Origin: Candidatus Pelagibacterales bacterium
GTDB lineage: Bacteria > Pseudomonadota > Alphaproteobacteria > Rickettsiales > UBA1997
Reading direction: 5' to 3'
DNA length: 17,534 bases
Assembly: GCA_016882165.1 (NCBI GenBank)
Contig: VHBV01000007.1
Span: forward strand, 1-17,534
Position numbers and translations under genes: made by a program. This document shows positions 6,658 to 14,744 of this stretch, in pieces. Positions within the stretch are counted from its first letter, which is position 1; the number at the start of each line of letters is the position of its first letter. The notes below the pieces were generated by a model. The model was not told the origin of the DNA. It made no database searches and was given only the letters and a program-made list of their open reading frames with translations.

Positions 6658-7749
6658 CTAAATAATTTTTTTCAATTCAGAACCAAAAAGTTCGTATCTC
6701 CATCCATAAATTATTTCATCAATATTTTTATAACCACAAACTAAATTTTTCAAAGTTGGCGTGGAAATTAAGAATTGTTCTTTTAATTCTTGTTCTGAAG
6801 CAATACCAGAAATTAGCTTTTTAGCTTTTTTGAAAGATCTTTTTTGTTTATCTGTCATCAAAAAATGTTTTTCTACAAAATTATTTTCCGTTAAAAGCTC
6901 TTCCATATCCATAATTTCTTTTATCTCTTCGATAGCTTTTTTTTCCAATCTTAAATTTAAATCTTTTTTCACAACAATTCTTTCAAGAATATGATCTCGC
7001 AAAAAATGTTGTCTTGGAATATCAAGTTTTTGAGCCCAAGACTCACGCCATAAAATTAATCTTTTTATTTGAGAAATTTCTTTGGGAGTTTTCTTCTGAA
7101 AAACAAAATTTTTAAATAAATTTTCCTCTGGTTTTGCAACTGAAGCTTTCAGAAAATTTTTTACTTCTTCTAGATACCAGGTTTTACGTCCTTTTGATTC
7201 TAAAATATCCATCATTTGATCATGAATCTCTTCTAAATACTTTACATCTGACAAAGCATAATCAATTTGCTTTTGTGTAAGCGGTCTTTTTTGCCAATCA
7301 CTTCTTTGCTGACTTTTATCAATTGTTTTGTCAAAAAACTTTTCAACTAAAGCAGAATAACCGATGTTGAAGTCAAAACCACAAAAATTTGCCATAATTT
7401 GTGTATCTGAAATTCCTTGAGGTATTGTTTTTGAGTGTTTATAGAAAATTTGCAGATCTTGTAAAGAAGAATGCAAAATTTTAATGACTTTTGGATTATT
7501 TATAATTTTAAACAACTTTTTCAGATCAATATCAGCTAGACAATCAACAATAAATGAGTGCTTCTTCTTTCCTTCTTTAACAGCAATTTGAATCAAAGAC
7601 AAAATCGAATAATAGGTTTTTTCTCTTGTAAACTCTGTATCAATTGCAATTACTTCTGCTTTTGTGATAAGATCAAGTAATGAATCTAGTTTTTCATTAT
7701 CATCAACATAATAACTGGCTAGATTTTTTTTTAAATTAATAAAGCCCAA
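6658..7749 (-). CDS. rnd: Ribonuclease D
   Basis: A 3'-5' exoribonuclease that trims tRNA and other small RNA 3' ends. In the 363-residue reading, the DEDDy catalytic set is complete: DTEFTREKTYY (D37, E39), HSSLQDLQIF (D98) and YALSDVKYL (Y164, D168). HRDC-like helices follow, including LILWRESWAQKLDIPRQHFL. Typical length is 360-390. The open frame extends upstream to 7875, but that part overlaps the preceding gene and has no family resemblance. The likely start is the TTG at 7747-7749, five bases after AAGGTGG, a good ribosome-binding site that also encodes the glycines at the end of the upstream protein. The coding overlap is then 14 bases, suggesting translational coupling. No ATG fits. 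The start is less certain than the function. Confidence 0.9.
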   Translation of the reverse strand: MGFINLKKNLASYYVDDNEKLDSLLDLITKAEVIAIDTEFTREKTYYSILSLIQIAVKEGKKKHSFIVDCLADIDLKKLFKIINNPKVIKILHSSLQDLQIFYKHSKTIPQGISDTQIMANFCGFDFNIGYSALVEKFFDKTIDKSQQRSDWQKRPLTQKQIDYALSDVKYLEEIHDQMMDILESKGRKTWYLEEVKNFLKASVAKPEENLFKNFVFQKKTPKEISQIKRLILWRESWAQKLDIPRQHFLRDHILERIVVKKDLNLRLEKKAIEEIKEIMDMEELLTENNFVEKHFLMTDKQKRSFKKAKKLISGIASEQELKEQFLISTPTLKNLVCGYKNIDEIIYGWRYELFGSELKKII

Positions 7750-8956
7750 TTCCACCACCTTCTTTTTTGTTATCTTTAGACTTTTCTCCCAAAAGCTTAG
7801 TAGTGACAGAATTAGGTTGTGGAGAAGTAGTTGGTGTTTTTTTGTGCGAATTAGCTTTTTCAGTAATTCTATCAATTTCAGAAGAAAGTGAAGAGTCGCT
7901 TTCTAGTTTCTTTTCTTCTTTTTTAGCTATTTGTGGTTTTATTGGATAGGAATCTAATTTTTTCAACGCAGCTTTTTTCTTAGCTTCAAGTGCTGACGAA
8001 GATTTTTGATGATCAATTTCATCAGGAGTTTGATAAGCAACCATAGCACCAGCTATCAAAATTAATGGTAACTCTGAACCCAAAGATGGAGCAATAGTTC
8101 CTCCTAAGTCATGAACTATCTCGCTGGTCGTAATAAGACTTGCCGCATCAAGAAGATCGCTTAAAATGGGAGTTTTGGTTAATACTTGCTCAACTGCATA
8201 ATCAACCTTCATTTGTTCAACCATCCAAGCAAATGGTCCAAGTTTTTTATCAGTTAAAATATCAACAATTCCTTGAGCAATTCCTTCACTTGAAAAAATA
8301 TGACCAAAAATTTCACTCAAAGGCTCAAGATAATTAAAAACATGACCAGCAATTGAAAATGCTCCAAGAGGAGTAAATACCGCAAAAATTTGCATCAATT
8401 GCCATTTCCATCTTTCATCAGCATTTTGTGAGTTTTTTTCAATACCGTTAAAAACTTCTTTCAATGAAGAATTAGCATCATCTTGATATTTTTTTGCTGC
8501 TACTGGATCAACTTTAGCAAGTTCTGTAGAAAACTCATTTACCATTTGAGCGCATAATGCTTCGCTTAAAAGCTCTCCCTCTGCAATTTTATTTTCCCAT
8601 TTATCTATTAATTTGGCATTCTTTTCATTTCCTGAATAATCCAAATTACTTTTTAGACCTCTAAGCATCGCTCGCATGGCTGCTTCGGCAAAAACTTGAT
8701 ATTTGTTAGTTTTCTGAGGATTAAGATTTGTTACTGATGATAAAACAAGGTTTTTCGCTGCATCAAGTTCTGAAACTCTTTTTGAATTTTTTGCTCTAAT
8801 TACTTCTTCCGACGAAATTTTTATACCATTTTCATCAACAGTTTTTTCACCAGTAACATTTACAAAAGGACCCAAAACGTGACCAGCAAACCCTTTTGCC
8901 AAAGCTTCGGAAATATATGAAAAAGAGTTTTGTTTTTTATTATTTTCTACAGCCAT
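7736..8956 (-). CDS. Unrecognised 406-residue protein with two hydrophobic segments and a charged tail
   Basis: I do not recognise this family. There is no signal peptide. Residues 1-185 are mixed, mostly helical-looking and charged. Hydrophobic stretches lie at about 186-206 (WQLMQIFAVFTPLGAFSIAGH) and 292-308 (GSELPLILIAGAMVAY); both contain glycine and could be membrane-inserting or amphipathic. Residues 311-406 are low-complexity, rich in Lys, Ser, Glu and Thr, and look disordered, ending in GGGIGLY. The gene opens just after a divergent promoter region shared with pal and overlaps the rnd start, so the two are probably co-transcribed. Codon use looks like that of the neighbours. A lysine-rich disordered tail would fit a type IV secretion substrate or a membrane-associated protein, but nothing in the sequence proves either. 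The absence of frame breaks over 1.2 kb supports it being a real gene. Confidence 0.8.
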   Translation of the reverse strand: MAVENNKKQNSFSYISEALAKGFAGHVLGPFVNVTGEKTVDENGIKISSEEVIRAKNSKRVSELDAAKNLVLSSVTNLNPQKTNKYQVFAEAAMRAMLRGLKSNLDYSGNEKNAKLIDKWENKIAEGELLSEALCAQMVNEFSTELAKVDPVAAKKYQDDANSSLKEVFNGIEKNSQNADERWKWQLMQIFAVFTPLGAFSIAGHVFNYLEPLSEIFGHIFSSEGIAQGIVDILTDKKLGPFAWMVEQMKVDYAVEQVLTKTPILSDLLDAASLITTSEIVHDLGGTIAPSLGSELPLILIAGAMVAYQTPDEIDHQKSSSALEAKKKAALKKLDSYPIKPQIAKKEEKKLESDSSLSSEIDRITEKANSHKKTPTTSPQPNSVTTKLLGEKSKDNKKEGGGIGLY

Positions 8957-8973
8957 TGAATTTGGACAAAGTT

Positions 8974-9011
8974 CTTATAAGGTTTTAATATTTGATTACA
9001 GGTCCTTATAA
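8974..9011. promoter_or_regulatory. Inverted repeat upstream of the unknown gene
   Basis: TTATAAGG (8974-8981) and CCTTATAA (9004-9011) form 8-base perfect arms separated by 22 bases. Extending outward, 10 of 11 positions match. The near arm ends 18 bases before the ATG of the unknown gene at 8956. It could be an operator for a dimeric regulator or a leader hairpin; the AT-rich context allows chance. Confidence 0.3.
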
Positions 9012-9109
9012 CAAATAACAAGAAGCTTTGCAAGTTTTTTTAGTAATCAATTTTTATTTTTCTTTTATTGAAACCAAAATAAAAATTTATACAAAAAAAT
9101 TGTGATTGC

Positions 9110-9138
9110 TTGACTTGTAATAAGTAGAATTTTAGATT
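9110..9138 (+). promoter_or_regulatory. Sigma-70-type promoter of pal
   Basis: TTGACT (9110-9115, five of six consensus bases), a 17-base spacer, and TAGATT (9133-9138, four of six). This predicts a leader of about 75 bases, with the ribosome-binding site AGAGGT at 9206-9211, eight bases before the ATG. Confidence 0.55.
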
Positions 9139-9219
9139 CTTCTAGAAGCTGTCATTCTTTTTTCACAAGAAAAATTTCAACTCATAAAATTTAATTATTA
9201 ATTTCAGAGGTCAAACTAT

Positions 9220-9759
9220 ATGTTGAAGAAAATATTAGTATTAGTCACTTTAGTATCAATTGCTTCTTGTAGCAGCAAAATGAAACAGGATTCTTTAGTT
9301 GAAAATCAAGATGATTTCAAAGTTGAAGAAAGTATGAATAATTCAATTCAAGATTCCTACAAAACTCTTGATTCTGAACAAGATGCCAGAGCAATGAACG
9401 ATGCTGCTAAAGCTCAAGAAGATGAAGTTGAAGTTAAAGATAGAGTATTCTTTGATTATGATTCTTCAGAGCTAAGTGATGATGCAAGAAAAATTCTTGA
9501 AGTTCAAGCTATGTGGTTAAAAAGTGATCCATCAATCAATATTACAGTTGAAGGACATTGCGACGAGCGAGGAACAAGAGAATATAACATTGCTTTAGGC
9601 GAAAGAAGAGCAAATGCTGCAAAAGACTTTTTAATATCAAGTGGCGTTCAAAATAGCAGAATCAAAACTGTTTCTTACGGAAAAGAACACCCAATTTACT
9701 TTGGATCTGAAGAAGCTGTAATCTCAAAAAATAGAAGAGCTGTTACTGTGGTTAACTAA
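9220..9759 (+). CDS. pal: Peptidoglycan-associated outer-membrane lipoprotein Pal
   Basis: A 179-residue lipoprotein of the Tol-Pal envelope complex, which ties the outer membrane to peptidoglycan and helps constrict the envelope at division. Residues 1-16 are a lipoprotein signal, with the lipobox SIASC giving the lipidated C17. An acidic, flexible linker follows to about 72. The OmpA-like domain then runs VFFDYDSSELSDDA (77-90), ITVEGHCDERGTREYNIALG and the arginine-rich ERRANAAKDFL, which together bind diaminopimelate in peptidoglycan. This agrees with the mDAP-type murE nearby. The ribosome-binding site AGAGGT is well placed. tolB, usually next to pal, is not upstream here; the gene stands alone between its own promoter and a terminator. 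Confidence 0.95.
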   Translation: MLKKILVLVTLVSIASCSSKMKQDSLVENQDDFKVEESMNNSIQDSYKTLDSEQDARAMNDAAKAQEDEVEVKDRVFFDYDSSELSDDARKILEVQAMWLKSDPSINITVEGHCDERGTREYNIALGERRANAAKDFLISSGVQNSRIKTVSYGKEHPIYFGSEEAVISKNRRAVTVVN

Positions 9760-9783
9760 GTAGCTGTAAGTAATAAAAAATTA

Positions 9784-9820
9784 AAAAGCGGACTCTATTT
9801 TCTTAGAGTTCACTTTTTTT
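9784..9820. terminator. Bidirectional rho-independent terminator between convergent genes
   Basis: The hairpin GGACTCTA-TTTTCT-TAGAGTTC (9790-9811, one G-T pair) is followed on the plus strand by AC and seven T. On the minus strand the same stem is followed by CGCTTTTTAATTTTTT. It can therefore stop transcription from pal on the left and from the long minus-strand operon on the right. Confidence 0.8.
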
Positions 9821-9853
9821 ATTGAACAATTTTTGCTGCACCAAAAAATTATT

Positions 9854-12800
9854 TTATTTCAACCATAGTTTTATGGTTTTTTCCATCAAAGAATTCTGCT
9901 CGCATCTATTTCTAAGGTGATTAAAATCAAATTTGTCCATGTCTTGATCTTGATTACCGCAAGAGTAAAAATACTCCTCTTTACCTTCTTCGTTAATTCT
10001 TTTTTGCAAACATTGCGAACAAACACCTTTTAGCATACATTGCATTGGAGAGTTTAAACTGGTAATAGCAATTTTTGCTTCTGCAATAGACTTAACTGAA
10101 CTATCATGTCGCAATTTTGCAACTTCGTGCATCATTTTGTCATTTCCAATTGTAAAGACACGATCAATTTTTACAGGATTTTTGGTAAAATAAATTTTCA
10201 AAGCGTCAATTACTGATGCTCTAATTACTTGATTGCAACTATTATTTAACTTCAGGTTTGGCTCTTCCTCTTCAATTGCAAAAACAACAATATCAGAGTT
10301 TTTTTCCATCAATTCTTGATTCACAATGTAAGAATTTTTACGATAGCCAGCAAAGTAAATTACCCTGCAACCATTATTTTTAAATGCTCTAGCAAGAGCA
10401 ATTAGAGGTTGATTTCCTCTTCCTCCACCAATCAATAAAACAGTTTCGTTTTTTGCAATTTCAGTTGGTTTTCCTGAAGGTCCCATAAAAATACAAGGTT
10501 CACCTTCACTGAAATTTTTAATGAGAGAAGTTGAACCACCAAAATCCAAAGCAATTGCCGTAATAATTCCATTTTCACGATCAACATCTAAAGCCGTTAA
10601 AGGAACTCCTTCCATTGCCATCAGCTGACCATTTTCATCTTTTGAGGCAAGAGCGTGATAATTCTGTAATCTAAAAATATGACCCAACTCTGTCTGATTA
10701 GCTAAAAGAGGAGCTTTAATAAAAATTTGACAAACATAATCTGATAGTTTCTCAATTTTATGAATTCTTACCAAAAATTCTGATTTTATTTTATCTAAAA
10801 AGTTGTCGTTTTCTTTATTTGGCAACAATTCCAGAATTTGGTTTATCTGCTTGTAACCAATCTTAGAGCTTGCCATTGCTTTTACCACATTTCCTTCGAA
10901 ATTTGGATGCAAATCCCCAAAAAAACTTACCGCTTTCTTAGTTTTATCATCAATTTTGGTAATAAAATTAAAGTTTAGTAAATTAAAACCAGAATTTGCA
11001 GCCGAAGCTAAAGTTTGTGCAAAATATTTTCCATCAATTTCAAAATCTAAATTATCTTCTAATTTTGGCGATAAATTTGGCGAAGTTCCAGCAGCAACTA
11101 ACAAAGATCTACATTCAAATAATTTGTTGTCCGCACATTTCAGAGCGTTGATATGATTAAATTCATCAATTTCAACTTCTAGAGGAGTGATATTCTCAAT
11201 AAATTCAACTCCTTCTTCAAAAGCTTTGTTCAACTCTTGATGGTTTAATTTATAAGCCGGAGAATCTTGAATTTTTTTACGATATAAAATTTTAACTCCA
11301 CCCCATTTTTTTATCAGAACTTCAATCTCACCGCCATTCTCAATCTCATAAGCATGATTTAGAAATTCTTCAGCAATTATTTTTTCTTCCTTATTCAAGA
11401 ATGAAAATAAATGTTTTTTACCAATTTTTTCAACTTTCTGCGCAAATTTCTTAATCTGATTTATATAATACATTCTTGCTTCACAAGCTGTATCAACTGC
11501 TGTTAATCCTCCCCCAATAACAATAATTGGCATTCTAATTTGTAAATTAGTAAAAAGATTTTCTTTAAAAGAACCAGTTAATTGTAAAGACATCAAAAAA
11601 TCTGAAGCCTGACGAACGCCTTTGGCAAAGTTTTTTTTCAAATTAATTATATTGGGACGACCTGCTCCAAGACAAAGAGCTACATGGTCAAAACCATAAT
11701 TTTCAAATGCAATTTTATCAGTAATTGATGATCCAAAACGGATACCTCCAAACATTCTAAAATTTCTTCGGCGTTCTAAAATAATTCTAATAATTTTTAA
11801 AAAGTTTTTGTCAAAACGAACTGTAATTCCATATTCAGCAACACCACCAAAACCATGAATCAAACGCGATGATAGAGGTTCGTATATTTCATCTAAAAAT
11901 TTAATAGGCTTAAAGTCGCAAATATTTCCAAACTCATCTACTCCGGATATCTCTTTGTTTAAAGGCTCAATTTTAAGACCATCAATTGCAACTACTTCAT
12001 GTCCTGAATTAAGTAAATAATGTGCCAAAGTATATCCTGCAGGACCAAGACCAGCAATTAAAACTTTTTTACCGGAATTTTCTTTCGGTAAACTATTCTC
12101 CAAATTCAGTGGATTCCACCTTGTTAGCAAAGAATAAATCTCAAATCCATAAGGCAAATTCAGAACATCTTTTAAAGTTCGGGTTTCAATTTGAGGTATA
12201 TCAACCGGTTCTTGTTTTTGATAAATACACGACTTTGTACAATCGTTACAAATTCTGTGTCCAGTTCCAGCAATCATTGGATTATCAACAACAGCAATTG
12301 AAAGGGCAGCAACTGAAAAGCCTTCTGACTTTAGCAAATTCATTTCTGAAATTTTCTCATCTAAAGGACATCCATGCAATTCAATTCCAAGCTCATCTTT
12401 TTTGAATTTATTTTCATTTTGAGGAAACGCTGAAGAATCTTGCGTCCAAGATTGTGAGTTTGAAACCTGAGATCCTTCGCTGCGCTCAGGATGACAAGAA
12501 AAGGAATTTATCTTATCTACAATACCACTTCTGCATGAGTCTTTTTGATGCTTATGACAAAAAATACAATAATTAGATTCACCTAAAACACGATTCAAAT
12601 TAAAGCCCGAATCTGTTAAATTAAAATCTGAACGCTTAGATTTTTCATGATTTGAATTAATTAAGTTATTACGATCAATCTTTTGCGGAATAATAAAAAG
12701 AGCACCATTTTTATGAAATTTTCTCCCCTCATCGCTATATATTGCCCAGATTGTATAATTTGTAAAATCTTCTAAATTTTTTCCCAAATTTATTTCATGG

Positions 12801-13237
12801 GCAATTTTGAATTCTAAATCATCAACATCATCAAACTCAATTCTCAAATTTTTTAATATTGAAAATCCATCAATGTCATCTGGGCAACTAGAAAAACTTT
12901 TTGCAACATCTCTTTGAACAAAATTACGTCTAATTTTGTAAATATTTTTTAGGTTATCATGCTTAATTTTTAGTTCTGAATTTTCTTTTTCTATGTTGAA
13001 AAAAGTAACTAAGAACTTTTCCAGAACAACTGCTACATCAATTAGTATTGCAGATTGTTGTGACAAAGAAAAACTTTTCTTATCTTTTTTTAATTGTAGA
13101 AAATTTTGATTTAATTGATCGTTTTCTTTCTCTAGAAATTGTAGAAATTTTTCATCAATTTTTTTTAATCCTTTAACATCATAAAGATCAATAAAATCAA
13201 TTTGGAAGTTTGTTTTAAGATATTCTGGCAACAACAT
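9854..13237 (-). CDS. Large fused Fe-S/FAD oxidoreductase (GltD-like plus PyrK/NfnA-like)
   Basis: An approximately 1127-residue multidomain redox protein. Residues 1-220 have no domain I recognise. A GltD-type iron-sulfur domain follows: CIFCHKHQKDSC (224-235), GCPLDEKISEMN (C290) and GHRICNDCTKSC (330-337), then PVDIPQIE. Next is an FAD/NAD(P) module with GLGPAG (about 396), a second dinucleotide motif GGGLTAVDTACEA, and AAGTSPN. The C-terminal 280 residues resemble ferredoxin-NADP reductase or PyrK: IFMGPSGKPTEI, LLIGGGRGNQPL, and a CMLKGVCSQC...C cluster motif (cysteines 1067, 1073, 1076, 1093), probably 2Fe-2S. The order looks like NfnB fused to NfnA, so it may shuttle electrons between NAD(P)H and ferredoxin; the substrate is not provable. 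A repeat copy is read in frame (CHPERSEGS) between the third and fourth cysteines. I chose the ATG at 13235-13237; ATG 13258 and TTG 13282 are also in frame. All overlap the murE end. Confidence 0.8.
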   Translation of the reverse strand: MLLPEYLKTNFQIDFIDLYDVKGLKKIDEKFLQFLEKENDQLNQNFLQLKKDKKSFSLSQQSAILIDVAVVLEKFLVTFFNIEKENSELKIKHDNLKNIYKIRRNFVQRDVAKSFSSCPDDIDGFSILKNLRIEFDDVDDLEFKIAHEINLGKNLEDFTNYTIWAIYSDEGRKFHKNGALFIIPQKIDRNNLINSNHEKSKRSDFNLTDSGFNLNRVLGESNYCIFCHKHQKDSCRSGIVDKINSFSCHPERSEGSQVSNSQSWTQDSSAFPQNENKFKKDELGIELHGCPLDEKISEMNLLKSEGFSVAALSIAVVDNPMIAGTGHRICNDCTKSCIYQKQEPVDIPQIETRTLKDVLNLPYGFEIYSLLTRWNPLNLENSLPKENSGKKVLIAGLGPAGYTLAHYLLNSGHEVVAIDGLKIEPLNKEISGVDEFGNICDFKPIKFLDEIYEPLSSRLIHGFGGVAEYGITVRFDKNFLKIIRIILERRRNFRMFGGIRFGSSITDKIAFENYGFDHVALCLGAGRPNIINLKKNFAKGVRQASDFLMSLQLTGSFKENLFTNLQIRMPIIVIGGGLTAVDTACEARMYYINQIKKFAQKVEKIGKKHLFSFLNKEEKIIAEEFLNHAYEIENGGEIEVLIKKWGGVKILYRKKIQDSPAYKLNHQELNKAFEEGVEFIENITPLEVEIDEFNHINALKCADNKLFECRSLLVAAGTSPNLSPKLEDNLDFEIDGKYFAQTLASAANSGFNLLNFNFITKIDDKTKKAVSFFGDLHPNFEGNVVKAMASSKIGYKQINQILELLPNKENDNFLDKIKSEFLVRIHKIEKLSDYVCQIFIKAPLLANQTELGHIFRLQNYHALASKDENGQLMAMEGVPLTALDVDRENGIITAIALDFGGSTSLIKNFSEGEPCIFMGPSGKPTEIAKNETVLLIGGGRGNQPLIALARAFKNNGCRVIYFAGYRKNSYIVNQELMEKNSDIVVFAIEEEEPNLKLNNSCNQVIRASVIDALKIYFTKNPVKIDRVFTIGNDKMMHEVAKLRHDSSVKSIAEAKIAITSLNSPMQCMLKGVCSQCLQKRINEEGKEEYFYSCGNQDQDMDKFDFNHLRNRCEQNSLMEKTIKLWLK
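12469..12495. repeat. Single palindromic repeat inside the large oxidoreductase gene
   Basis: The 27 bases run GAGATCCTTCGC, TGC, GCTCAGGATGAC on the plus strand and differ from the arm at 2912-2938 at only two positions. The element folds as ATCCT...AGGAT with an inner GC/GC pair. On the coding strand it is translated CHPERSEGS, the same frame used in the UbiH-type gene. The flanking residues, rich in Ser, Gln and Asn, suggest a loop about 30 residues longer than needed between the cluster cysteines. Confidence 0.9.
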
Positions 13238-14744
13238 TTTTAACAATTTTTTCCTCATCAAATTCAACTTTTTCTGTACCAATTATTTGATATTTCTCAT
13301 GACCTTTACCAGCCAGAATTAAAATATCAGAACTTTGCAACATTGAAATTGCTTCAGTAATTGCAACTTTCCGATCAGAAATTTCAAAAGTTTTTTTCAA
13401 ATCACATCCTTGTAGAATTTCAGTCCTAATTTTTTCCGCATCTTCCAATCTTGGATTATCATCGGTAACTATAACAATATCTGCCAATTCAGATGCCACT
13501 TTTCCCATAATTGCTCTTTTTTTATTATCGCGATTTCCACCGCAACCAAAAAGCACAAAAACTTTCTTATTGGTAATTTTACGCGCCAATTGCAAAACAT
13601 TACTTAAAGCATCCGGACTATGAGCAAAATCAATAAAAACTTGAGCTTTATTTGGCAAAACACCGGCTATTTGCATTCTTCCCATAGCCGCGTGCAATTT
13701 ATGAAAATTTTGCAAAATTTCTTCTAATTGCTTTTTGGAACAAATATTTTTTGAAAGGAAAATTGCTAAAGCACAAATTGCGTTATAAGCCTGAAAATCA
13801 CCACTAATAGACAAATTAAAATTATATTCTTCACCTAAAAAATTGAAAATAACTTTTTGTCCTTCAAAAGTTTGTTCTATATTTTTAATTCGCAAAGATT
13901 TTTCTGAAGTTGCTTTACAACCATAAGTTATAACTTTTAAATCTCTTTTTTTGCAAATTTCACTAATTTTGTCATACTCTTTAATATCACTATTTATTAC
14001 TGCAGTAGAGTTCTTTTGCAAAACAGATCTAAATAAGATCATTTTGCAATCAAAATACTCTTCCATAGTTTTGTGATAATCTAAATGATCTTGGGTAAAG
14101 TTAGTAAAAGCACCAACTGAAATTTCAACATTACCAATTCTATTTTGTTCAAGACCAATTGAACTTACTTCAACTGCGACGTTATCAATGCCGCTTTTTT
14201 TCAACAAAAAAAGATTTTTATAAAAAGAAACTATATCAGGAGTTGTAAGAGCAGTTTGTTGAATTTGAGTTTGATCTAAGTAGTCACAGGTAATACCCAA
14301 AGTTCCAATTGAAGCCGCTTTTTTTCCTGCAATTGTAAAAATCTGACGGCAAAACTCAGCTACAGAAGTTTTACCATTAGTTCCAGTAACTGCATAAATA
14401 TTTGAAGGTAAATTTGAATATAAGTTTTGCAAAAATTCTATAAGAAGATTGTGAATTTCTTGAGAAAAAATTAGCAAAACTTTCTCATCAACTAATTTTG
14501 ATGAAAAGTTACTTAAAAAATTAAGATCTGAAGAAACAACTATTGTAGCGCCTTTTTTTATAGAATCATTAATGAATAAATTACCATCAAGAGTTTTGCC
14601 TTTTATAGCAAAAAAAGCTGTTTTTTCTTTAACTAAACGCGAATCAAGTGCAATATCTTCAAATAAAATTTCATCAATAAAACTTGCACCGTAAACTACT
14701 TCATAAGGAATTTTTATTTTAGAAATAATTTGATTAAAGTTCAT
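13215..14744 (-). CDS. murE: UDP-MurNAc-L-Ala-D-Glu:meso-diaminopimelate ligase
   Basis: Adds meso-diaminopimelate to the peptidoglycan precursor UDP-MurNAc-dipeptide in the cytoplasm, using ATP. The 509-residue protein has the Mur ligase P-loop VTGTNGKTS (119-127), the substrate-binding TTPD (167-170) and FTNFTQDHLDYHKTMEEYF (213-231), the lysine that is normally carbamylated (K234 in FDCKMILF) and the C-terminal DNPR (429-432). DNPR is the diaminopimelate-selecting motif, so lysine-type peptidoglycan is unlikely. Length is typical at 480-510. The start ATG overlaps the pyrF stop by ATGA (14741-14744), and the end overlaps the oxidoreductase gene. murF and mraY, often next to murE, are not here, so the usual division and cell-wall cluster has been rearranged. 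Confidence 0.96.
   Translation of the reverse strand: MNFNQIISKIKIPYEVVYGASFIDEILFEDIALDSRLVKEKTAFFAIKGKTLDGNLFINDSIKKGATIVVSSDLNFLSNFSSKLVDEKVLLIFSQEIHNLLIEFLQNLYSNLPSNIYAVTGTNGKTSVAEFCRQIFTIAGKKAASIGTLGITCDYLDQTQIQQTALTTPDIVSFYKNLFLLKKSGIDNVAVEVSSIGLEQNRIGNVEISVGAFTNFTQDHLDYHKTMEEYFDCKMILFRSVLQKNSTAVINSDIKEYDKISEICKKRDLKVITYGCKATSEKSLRIKNIEQTFEGQKVIFNFLGEEYNFNLSISGDFQAYNAICALAIFLSKNICSKKQLEEILQNFHKLHAAMGRMQIAGVLPNKAQVFIDFAHSPDALSNVLQLARKITNKKVFVLFGCGGNRDNKKRAIMGKVASELADIVIVTDDNPRLEDAEKIRTEILQGCDLKKTFEISDRKVAITEAISMLQSSDILILAGKGHEKYQIIGTEKVEFDEEKIVKNVVARIS

Larger units (their letters stand above)
8957..9219. other. Divergent promoter region between the unknown gene and pal
   Basis: This gap separates two divergently transcribed genes. 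It holds a good pal promoter (9110-9138), a ribosome-binding site at 9206-9211, and an inverted repeat near the unknown gene (8974-9011). A weak minus-strand promoter for the unknown gene (TTGTTA-18-TATTAA) overlaps the inverted repeat. I see no small RNA or coding frame. Confidence 0.5.

Noticed and set aside
7750..7875. N-terminal extension of RNase D
   Set aside because: It overlaps the upstream coding gene by 140 bases, has no family similarity, and a TTG with a good ribosome-binding site lies at the expected place.
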